Shown: positions 20,727 to 27,892 of the stretch, piece by piece
How the letters are laid out: each line of letters opens with the position of its first letter
Numbering within the stretch: position 1 is the first letter of the stretch
DNA from: Aureococcus anophagefferens
Lineage: Eukaryota; Sar; Pelagophyceae; Pelagomonadales; Pelagomonadaceae
Direction: 5' to 3'
NCBI RefSeq assembly: GCF_000186865.1
Contig: NW_008705568.1
Coordinates: 1,339,506-1,403,505, forward strand
Length of the DNA: 64,000 nt
The notes under the pieces: model-generated
Seen by the model: the letters and a program-made list of their open reading frames with translations, nothing else
The model's database searches: none
What the model was told of the DNA's origin: nothing
Program-made: the position numbers and the translations under genes

Positions 20727-22657
20727 CTAAACACCAAGCGGCTCGTGGAAGAGCCAGAGCGTCAGCGCGTATCGTCTGCGCTTCGACGGCAGCACCTCGT
20801 GGCCGTGGAACGAGTCGAAGACGACGGCCGTGCCCGCCTCCGGCGACACCGCGAGCGCGCCGCGGCGGCCGAGCTTGGGCCGCTTCGAGTGCTTGTCGTC
20901 GTAGAAGCGGAGCGCGCCGCCGTCGTCGTCGTCCCAGTCCGGGTTCAGGTAGACGATCACCGTCAGCGCCCGCGGGTTCGACGGCGTCGCGTCGACGATC
21001 TCGTTGTCGCGGTGCCAGCCGTAGCCCCCGGCGCCCGCGGGGTAGCACGCGAGCCTGTGCCGGAAACAACCAGTGGAACGCCCTGTCCAGCAAAAGCTTC
21101 GAATCTCTCTCTCTCGGTCCAAATCGAAGTCGATTCGGCTGATTTTTGGACGGATCGTGTTCTCTCGGCGAGTTCTTTCCGGGGAGCCGAGCTCTCGTGT
21201 CGAACCTGTTCGATGCACAGCCTATTGAAGCCGTGTTGCACATGTTTGTTTCCTGCCCAGGCGCGAGCATCGCGGCCTCCGGGCTCTCGAGCCGCCGCCC
21301 GAGCCAGCCGCCGTGGCGCGCGTTCAGCGCGTGGGCGAGCCCCCGCTGCCAGGCGATGGCCCGCCTCAGCGCCGGCGGCGCGTGGGCCTCCGCGAGCCAG
21401 ACGACGCGGTCGTCGCGCGTCCCCGCGACGTTCTGCGCCGTCTCCTCGAGCGCGCCCGCGGCGTCGAGCCTGTGCCGAATTCAACCACCGGTTTGGGACG
21501 TCCCGACCAAACTTCAGAATTCTCTCGCTCGGTCACATCGAAGTCGATTCGGCTGACCTTTGGACGAATCGATTGCTCTCGTCGAGGTCTCGAAGCAAAG
21601 CCGAAGAGGGTGCGTCGAAACTGTCGCATGCGCTCACATTGAAGTCGGGTCGAAGATTTGAATGCGGCACGGCGTCGAGCGCCGACGCCTCGCGCTCCAT
21701 GGCCCCGGCCTCCTCGGCGGAGAACGCGTCGGGCGCGACGGCGATGCCCCGGTCCCGGAGCGCCGCGTGGACGGCGCGGTCGCGGACGAAGTCGTCCGAC
21801 CGCTCGCAGGGGCACGTCGCGGCCGCGGGCGCGCGCTGGTGCCTGGGACGGGCGATGCGACGCCGCTTCGACGCGAGCGTCCCGCGCGCGCGCGTTCCGG
21901 AAACAGAAGCATCCGCGCGTCGAGAGCGCTCCGAGAGAGGATCGCTCGTCCAAAAAGCAGCCCGGAGCGAGTGGCACCCGGCCGAGATCGGAGCCCGCGG
22001 GACCGTCGCGCGCGTTCGCGGCCCCGGCCGGCGCCGCGTCGTTTCGTGGTGGAAGCGCGAGAACTCCTCGAACTCGTCGAGGAGGGGCTCGCGCCGCCGC
22101 GCCTCGCGCTGGCGGCGCAGGATCTCCCGCAGGTCCGGCGCGTCGTCGCCCCGCCGCGCGGCCGCGGCCGGCGGCGGCGGCCGCGCGCGCGTCGACGCCG
22201 CGAGCTCCGGCGGGTCCTCCGGCGGCGGCCGCGGCGCGACGCAGCGCAGGGGCTCGAGCATCTTCGCCGACAGCCAGCCCGCGGCGGGCTCGACGATCCG
22301 CACCCGCGCGGCGCCCGACGGCAGCACGACGCGGCGGTCGCAGCGCGCGGCCGTCGCCGCGGGCAGGATTCCGACCTTGGGCGAGTCCATGGCCGCGCCC
22401 GCGCGCACCTGGGCGGCGCTCCGCAGGCGCGCGACGACCTCGACCGTCGCGAGCTCCTCGACCTCGAAGCCGTCGACGATCGTCGGGGCCTCGACGGCCG
22501 GCAGCGCGGCGAAGGCCTCCGCGGCCGCGGCCGCGGCCGCCGCGTCGCGCCTGCGGTGCCGGTCCTCGACGTCGTCGCGGTGCAGCCGCAGCGACGACGC
22601 GCCGTCGCGCAGGGATCGCGTCTCGAAGCGGTGGAGCGGCGCGTGGAATGCGGCCAT
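20727..22657 (-). CDS. 2-oxoglutarate/Fe(II) oxygenase, prolyl-4-hydroxylase-like, with novel N-terminal extension
   Basis: Exons 22657-22020, 21842-21681, 21469-21269 and 21054-20727 (phases agree; 442 residues). The C-terminal third is a P4Hc-type double-stranded beta-helix: YGWHRDNEI (HxD iron ligands), LTVIVYLNPDWDDDDGGALRFY, FDSFHGHEVLPSKRRRYALTLWLF (distal His and the Arg that binds 2-oxoglutarate). The preceding segment (RDRAVHAALRDRGIAVAPDAF..) is the usual N-terminal part of the oxygenase. The first about 210 residues contain a charged helix (LREILRRQREARRREPLLDEFEEFSRF) and no recognised domain. Target could be a protein or a small molecule. All three introns are introners, the first strongly decayed so that its donor (GC at 22019) is tentative. 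Confidence 0.82.
21055..21260 (-). mobile_element. Chimeric introner (family B left end, family A-like right end, 206 bp)
   Basis: Left end CTGTGCCGGAAACAACCAG is B-like and right end GTTTCCTGCCCAG is A-like. Target copies ACGCGAGC (21047-21054) and GCGCGAGC (21261-21268); gene sense GCTCGCGY. GC-AG intron 21268-21055, joining EAAML|ACYPAGAGGYGWH. Confidence 0.9.
21470..21672 (-). mobile_element. Introner element, family B, reverse orientation (203 bp)
   Basis: Ends CTGTGCCGAATTCAA / TTTGAATGCGGCACGG. Target duplication CGTCGAGC (gene sense GCTCGACG) at 21462-21469 and 21673-21680. GC-AG intron 21680-21470, phase 2. Confidence 0.92.
21843..22011 (-). mobile_element. Decayed, GC-shifted family A introner
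   Basis: The interior still matches family A (CGCGCGCGCGTTCCGGAAACAG; CGCTCGTCCAAAAAGCAGCC), but nearly all A/T positions have drifted to G/C and the TIRs are barely visible. Acceptor side GTCCCAG then GCACCAGC is clear. The best phase-consistent donor is GCGAACGC at 22012-22019, sharing only 4 of 8 bases with the acceptor-side copy. Element limits approximate. Confidence 0.75.
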
Positions 22658-22814
22658 GCTCTCCTAAACTCGGGCTGCTCCCTTCAATGAAGCTTCAGCA
22701 CCAACCCGGCAGGAATGTGATATTGATCAGTTATGGGCTCAAGGACTCCTCGTGCGTGACGACGTTCAGCGCGGCCCTCGTCCTCGTCGACGATCAAGAC
22801 AAGCTCCTCAAGGG

Positions 22815-24001
22815 ATGGCTTTGCTCCTGCTCGTCGCCCTCCTCCCAATAACACAGGGCCTGAGTCCGTCGGCGACGCTCTGGGCGTCGAACCGCGGCGA
22901 GCTGCTCAACCTCCTGAACCACCCGCTCCAGATCCAGCTCGCGACCGGCGACCTGCCCTACGGCTCGTTCCTGCGCCTCTGCGAGGACCGGGCGACGATC
23001 CTCGACGGCCTCGTCGCCGCCGCGGGGACGTCGCCCGCGGCGGCGGGCCTCGCCGCGGCGCGAACGGCGAACGGCGACGCCGTCGCGGCGCTCCGGTCCG
23101 CGGCCGCGGCCGCGGGCAAGAGCATCGAGGCCGACGGCGTCGCGTGCTACGGCTGCGGGGGCCCGCACCTGAACATGGACTGCCCGGACGAGCTGGCGCC
23201 GTCGAACGCGGCGCGCGCCAGGGCAGGACAAGAGAGCGAAATTCCCAACTTCAAAGCCTCATATCTCGGCCGTTTTCCACTCGTTTCGGCTGATTTTTGG
23301 ACGAGCGATCATCTCTTGGAACGGTCTCGAAGCGTGGATGCTTTTTCCGGGACGCGCGCGCGCGGAACACTCACGTTGAAGCGACGTTGAATCACTCTTG
23401 TCCTGCCCAGGCGCGCGCGCTCGCGGCCGTCGTGCGGACGAGCGGCGGCGCGGCGTCCTTGGCGGGCGTGGGCGACTACCCCTCGTCCCTCGCGGCCGTC
23501 GCGGCCGTGACGCGGGCCTACGGCTGGGCCTGCGCGACGGCGCTCGACGCGGAGCTCGGGCCGAGCGCCTACGACGGCTGGCTCGAGGCGCACGGCGACG
23601 CGTTCTCGGCCGCCGGCGCGGCCGCGGAGCGCGCGCTCGACGGCGCGTGCGACGACGCCGAGGCCGCGCGGCCGGCCTACGTCGCCGCGCTGTCGGCGCT
23701 CTACAACTACGTCGACGCCGAGGCGTCGACGGCGGGGCTCAAGGGCTCCGGCGCGGCGCTCGAAGCCGCGCGGCGGAGGCTCGACGCGGTCGAGCCGGGC
23801 TTCCTCGCGGCCCAGGACCGCAACGCGAACTTCGTCAGCGACCTGAAGCGGGAGCTCGTCGGCGGCGCCGACGCGCGCGAGAAGGCCGCGGGCGACAAGA
23901 TGGCCGCGGCGGCGGCGTACCTCGCGAAGCAGGGCGGCGCCGCGGGCGACGCGCGCGCCAAGGCCGCGGCGTACCTCGCGGCGAAGAAGCAGGCGCCTTA
24001 G
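22815..24001 (+). CDS. TenA/heme-oxygenase-fold protein with zinc-knuckle-like insert
   Basis: Exons 22815-23210 and 23411-24001 give 328 residues. Signal-like start MALLLLVALLPITQG. Then a helical TenA-type opening (LLNLLNHPLQIQLATGDLPYGSFLRL..LDGL) and a central CYGCGGPHLNMDC motif (C-x2-C-x3-H-x4-C). The second exon continues the helical bundle (VGDYPSSLAAVAAVTRAYGWACATAL, AYDGWLEAHGDAFSAAGAAAERA), and the tail has Ala/Lys repeats (AAYLAKQGG, AAYLAAKKQAP). TenA proteins act on pyrimidine or thiamin breakdown products; activity is not assured here. The stop codon (TAG 23999-24001) overlaps the stop of the convergent gene by 2 bp. Confidence 0.65.
23219..23410 (+). mobile_element. Introner element, family A (192 bp)
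   Basis: Ends CAGGGCAGGACAAG / CTTGTCCTGCCCAG. Target duplication GCGCGCGC at 23211-23218 and 23411-23418. GC-AG intron of 200 nt; the alternating CG target makes the exact register ambiguous by 2 bp. Confidence 0.93.
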
Positions 24002-25135
24002 AATCGCGTCGACCGGGGGCCGCGCCGCGCCGGGGACGCGCCGCGCGGCGACGCGAGGGGCAGGTTCCAGGCCTCCGTGTCGCTGAGGCCGACGCGGTCG
24101 AGCGCGGCCCGTCGGTCGTCGCCCCCGAGCCGCCGGAGCAGCACCTTGAGGACGTCGCCGCGGACCATGGGCTGGCAGGCCCCCGCGGCGGCGACGACGC
24201 CGTCGACGCCGAGGGCGCCGCGCCACGCGGGCGGCAGCTCGCCCGCGGACTCCGCGACGGCGAGCGCCTCCGCGAGCCCCTTGGCGACGTCCGCGGCGTA
24301 GAACGAGAGCCGCAGGCCTGTGCCGGAGACAACCAGTGGAACGCCGGTCCAGCAAAAACTTCAAACCTCGCTAGCTCGGTCACATCGGAGTCGATTCGAC
24401 TGATTTTTGGACGGATCGTTTTCTCTCGGCGAGTTCTTCTTACACAGTGAGAAAAGTACGTCAAATCCGTTCGAATACATGAATGTTGAAGTATTGTTGA
24501 ATAGTTTTGTTTCCTGCCCAGGCGCAGGCTCGCGAAGAGCGTCGCGAGCTGGGGCGGCGTCGGCGGGAGCGACCCGGGCGCGCGCGCGAGCGCGGCGACG
24601 AAGCCCGCGGTGCGCCTGCGCGGACGTCATCTTCGACCCGACTTCGACGCGCGCGTCTTCGAAATTGCTCAAGACCCCCCGAGACGTTTCCGCGCGGCGG
24701 CGCGCTCGGCGATCGACGTCGCGCCGTCCCTGCGCAGGGCGGCGAGCAGGCCCTCGACGTCGAAGGGCGGCGGCAGGAAGGCGTGCGCCTCGGGCGTCGC
24801 GCGGCGCCTAGGCGACGCGGGGTCGCGCGTCCGCCGGACGGGGCGCGGCGCGGCGCGGCGTTTCGCGGGCTGCCCCCGAACTCGACGAGCCGCGCGCGGA
24901 CGACGAGGCCGTCCGGGTTCCGCAGCTCCAGCTCGTCGCCCGGCGCGGCGTCCTGCGGCACGTGCGCCGAGTAGGTCGCCATCTCCATGGCCGCCTCGAG
25001 CGCGTCGAGGTCCGTCGCGCTCGCGTAGACCGTCTGCTCCAGGGCGTCGAGGTCCAGCTCCCGGGCCTTTTGCTCGTCGCGCCGGCCCGGCCGGCCGCCG
25101 CCGCCGGGGTGGACCTTCACGGAGTGGGAGAACAT
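23998..25135 (-). CDS. Protein of unknown function, introner-split
   Basis: Starts MFSHSVKVHPGGGGRPGRRDEQKARELDLDALEQ; the next segment has DELELRNPDGLVVRARLVEFGG. The middle (24676-24870) changes frame once, so a small intron or indel is missing from my model. Supported later exons: ...FDVEGLLAALRRDGATSIAERA (ending near 24676), 24615-24530 (RTAGFVAALARAPGSLPPTP) and 24317-23998 (LRLSFYAADVAKGLAEALAVAE..PMVRGDVLKVLLRRLGGDDR). No family recognised. The stop (TAA, 24000-23998) overlaps the TenA-like gene's stop. Confidence 0.55.
24318..24521 (-). mobile_element. Chimeric introner (B-like left, A-like right, 204 bp)
   Basis: Ends CTGTGCCGGAGACAACCAG / GTTTCCTGCCCAG, same composite as the copy at 21055-21260 but with a different right half (AT-rich, gaatgttgaagtattgttga). 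Target copies CCGCAGGC (24310-24317) and GCGCAGGC (24522-24529). GC-AG intron joining LATLFAS|LRLSFYAAD. Confidence 0.9.
24616..24675 (-). mobile_element. Shrunken remnant of a family B introner (60-nt intron)
   Basis: The plus strand reads CTGCGCGGACGTCATCTTC then GACCCGACTTCGACGCGCG, alignable with the family B end (CTGTGTGGAAATCAAATCTTC, AACCCGACTTCAATGTGCG). The rest of the element is gone. The acceptor CGCGCAG is retained and a new donor (GTCTTGAG at 24675) keeps phase 2, giving RLGG|RTAGFVAAL. Confidence 0.65.
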
Positions 25136-25269
25136 TACTCGTCGGCTCCCGCAGACCTTAGAGCATCATCACGCTGCCCCAATGCTCATGCTCATGCATC
25201 GTTCGTTCGGGAGGCCGATGCTTCCTCTCACAGACTGAGAGCCGCGAGCTGTGGCAGAAGAAGCGCGGC

Positions 25270-26582
25270 ATGCGTCGAGCGGCGACCGCGCTGGGACGGC
25301 CGCTGTCGTCGCTCGCGCGGCGGCCGCAGTCGCATCTCCAGCCGGAGACGCGGGAGGTGCTCGACGGCGTGCTCGCCGGGTCGCGGGCCGCCCTCGCGCG
25401 CGCCGTCACCCTCGTGGAGTCGTCGCGCGCCGACGACTGCGCCGAGGCCGAGGCGCTCCTCGCCGCGCTGCCGGCGCCGAGCCTGCGCACGCTCCGCCTG
25501 GGCGTCTGCGGCCCGCCGGGCGTCGGCAAGTCGTCCTTCGTCGAGGCGCTCGGCGCGCGGCTCCTCGACGGCGGGCTCGGCGTCGCGGTAATAGCGATCG
25601 ACCCGTCGTCGCGGCGGCTCGGCGGCTCCATCCTGGGCGACCGCACGCGCATGCCGGAGCTCGGGCGGCGGACCTTCGTGCGGCCGTCGCCGGCGAAGGG
25701 CCACCTCGGCGGCGTCGCGGCGCACACGCACGCGGCCGTCGCGCTCTGCGAATCCGCGGGCCACGACGTCGTCATCGTCGAGAGCGTCGGCGTGGGCCAG
25801 TCGGAGCTCGCCATCGACGACGTCGCGGACGTCGTCGTCCTGCTCCTGCCGCCGGCGGGCGGCGACGATTTGCAGGGCGTCAAGGCGGGCATCATGCTGT
25901 GTGGAAATCAACCAGTGGAACGCCCCGTCCAGCAAAAACTTCAAACCTCTCTATCTCGATCACATCGAAGTCGATTCGGCTGATTCTTGGACGCATCGAT
26001 TGCCCTCGTCGAGTTCTCGAAGCGAAGCCGAAGAGCTTGCATCGAAACTGTCGCATACGCGCACATTGAAGTCGTTGATTTGATTTCCACACAGGCATCA
26101 TGGAGATCGCGGACGTCGTCGCGGTCACGAAGGACGACGGCTCGACGGCGGCCGCGGCGACGCGCGCGTTGGGGGACGTGCGGCGCGCCCTGCGCGGGGC
26201 GTCGGCGAGCCGCGCGAAGCACGGCGACGCCTGGCGGCCCGTCGCGCTCAAGTGCTCCGCGGCGCGCGCGCCGGAGACCGTCGGCGGCGTCTGGGCCGCC
26301 GCGCTGGACTGCCGCGCGGCCCTCGGCGGCGGCGCCCTGGGCGGCGACGGGCGGCTCTCCGCCCTCGACGGCCCGCTGCTCGCGCGGCGCCGGGGCCAGC
26401 GCGCGGCGTCCACGTGGGACCTCGCGCGGCGGAGCCTCCTCGACGCGTTCGAGCGCGACGCCGACGTCCGGGCGCTCTTCGACGGCGTCCTCGGCGCGGA
26501 CCTCGACGCCGCGCGCGCGACGCCGCGCGACGCCGCGCGCGCGCTCGTCGACGCGTTTCTGGCGACGCGAAGGGTAACTTGA
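25270..26582 (+). CDS. MMAA: Methylmalonyl-CoA mutase-associated GTPase (MMAA/MeaB/ArgK family)
   Basis: Exons 25270-25888 and 26095-26582 give 368 residues. P-loop GVCGPPGVGKSSFVEALG, then AVIAIDPSSRRLGGSILGDRTRM (base-specific MeaB signature), HDVVIVESVGVGQSE (Walker B region), [32 protein letters not shown] (G4-like TKDD). The C-terminal helical dimerisation arm (RRGQRAASTWDLARRSLLDAFERD) ends RRVT. It loads or protects adenosylcobalamin on methylmalonyl-CoA mutase, normally in mitochondria; the N-terminus MRRAATALGRPLSSLARR could be a presequence. The intron sits inside the most conserved block, and only the spliced form has the family sequence. Confidence 0.93.
25897..26094 (+). mobile_element. 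Introner element, family B, subtype with 'aaccagtggaacgcc' arm (198 bp)
   Basis: TIRs CTGTGTGGAAATCAA / TTGATTTCCACACAG. Perfect target duplication GCATCATG at 25889-25896 and 26095-26102. GC-AG intron restoring [12 protein letters not shown], the conserved MeaB segment. Confidence 0.96.
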
Positions 26583-26640
26583 GGTCGCCGTTGAGGTCGC
26601 CGTTGCCCCCTTCGTTGAGGAACCCACCCGAAGGCGCACG
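26583..26640. repeat. Short tandem repeat in the intergenic spacer
   Basis: The 12-bp unit ttgaggtcgccg occurs in about 2.5 tandem copies between the MMAA stop and the next ATG, followed by a partial copy (cgttgagg). Confidence 0.6.
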
Positions 26641-27888
26641 ATGATTCGTCCGATGGCGGGCTGGCTTCCGGCGGTCGTGATGGCGGGCTGGCTTCTGGCG
26701 GCCGCCGCGCTGGCCGCCGATGACGTCGGCCGCGCGTGGCAGCGCGTGCCCGGCGCGTCCTACCGCGGCGAGGACCTGCCAATGGCGGCAACGATCCTCA
26801 ACCGCTTCCTCCTCGACGCCTACGGCCACGCCGCGGTCCCCTGCGACGCGCTCGACCTCGGCGACCTCGACGCGATGCGCCGGGAGCTGCTCGCCGTCCG
26901 CGACGACGCCTTGGACCTCATTTACCGCGAAAATTTCGACAAGCGCGCTTTGCGCACGTCCGACTGGGCCGCGTCGCGCGCCGAGGAGCGAACGCTCGCA
27001 GCAGCCAGCACCGCGGCGCGCGACGCGCTCCGCGACGCCATCGCCATCTACACGCACCACCTCGCGGCGGGGGCGCGCGCCGACGTCGCGCGCGCGATGA
27101 CCCTGCCGCTGCTGCCGACGGCGCGCGGCGCGCCGCTCGCGCCCGGCCGCCTCCGGGACAGGGTCGCGGCCATGACGACCTGCAGCGGCTGCCACACGAC
27201 CGAGGTCCCCGACGGCACGCCGCCGAACCCGCCGGACCTGGCCGGGTCGCCGCGGCTCCTGCCCGAGGCCTGGCGCGCGTTCTCGACGGTCCACGCGGCG
27301 TTGAGCGCGAACGTGACGAACACGCACGACAACGTCTACCGCTACGCCGCCGACCAGGCGCTCTACGTGCACCACACGGACCCGGAGTGCTTCGTGCTCC
27401 TGGAAAACTACTCCACGTGGGGCTGGATCCCCGCGGAGAAGAAGTGCGCCAAAATCTTCCACGGCCGCGGCCGGCGTCCGAGCGACTTTGACGATAGCTC
27501 ATCGCCATGCTTCGTAGGCCACGGCGCGCCGCCGCGCGACTGGATCAAGACGACGTACTACAACTACAGTGGCGTCGTGAACATCACCGACGACGACGGT
27601 GTCGCGCGCGAAGCGAAGGAGTGGTGTGGAGCGTTCGAGGACGGCGAGGTCGACGACAACATCTGCTGGTGGGAGGACCTCGAGACGGGCCTGCCGCGGG
27701 CCCACCGCTTCAAGGTCTTCCACGGCCTCTCGAAACAGAACTACGACATGGAGTTCTACTACAACGTGACCGTGGAGGGCGCGGACGTGAGCCCGATCGT
27801 CCGGCCCGACTACTGCCCGCCCGAGGACGCGCCGCCGCTCTACGCCGAGGGCTACCCGAATTTCCAGCACCTCTGCAGCTTCGAGTAA
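26641..27888 (+). CDS. Secreted protein with a CxxCH heme-attachment-like motif
   Basis: 415 residues, intronless. Two start Mets (MIRPM) precede a signal peptide (AVVMAGWLLAAAALAA). An all-helical N-half (LAVRDDALDLIYRENFDKRAL; ARDALRDAIAIYTHHLAAG) leads to MTTCSGCHTTEVPDG, a perfect C-S-G-C-H motif as in c-type cytochromes. The C-half is rich in Cys, Trp and Tyr (ICWWEDLETG, NYDMEFYYNVTVEG) with several N-glycosylation sequons. No match to a known family from memory. The CxxCH could bind heme c or simply be chance in a disulfide-rich secreted protein. It ends 4 bp before the stop of the convergent DUF924-GST gene. Confidence 0.7.
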   Translation: MIRPMAGWLPAVVMAGWLLAAAALAADDVGRAWQRVPGASYRGEDLPMAATILNRFLLDAYGHAAVPCDALDLGDLDAMRRELLAVRDDALDLIYRENFDKRALRTSDWAASRAEERTLAAASTAARDALRDAIAIYTHHLAAGARADVARAMTLPLLPTARGAPLAPGRLRDRVAAMTTCSGCHTTEVPDGTPPNPPDLAGSPRLLPEAWRAFSTVHAALSANVTNTHDNVYRYAADQALYVHHTDPECFVLLENYSTWGWIPAEKKCAKIFHGRGRRPSDFDDSSSPCFVGHGAPPRDWIKTTYYNYSGVVNITDDDGVAREAKEWCGAFEDGEVDDNICWWEDLETGLPRAHRFKVFHGLSKQNYDMEFYYNVTVEGADVSPIVRPDYCPPEDAPPLYAEGYPNFQHLCSFE

Positions 27889-27892
27889 GGCT

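Noticed and set aside
24780..24787. GCGCACGC as the lost target copy of the family B remnant at 24616
   Set aside because: It would give the wrong splice phase and would remove protein-like sequence; the donor at 24675 keeps phase.
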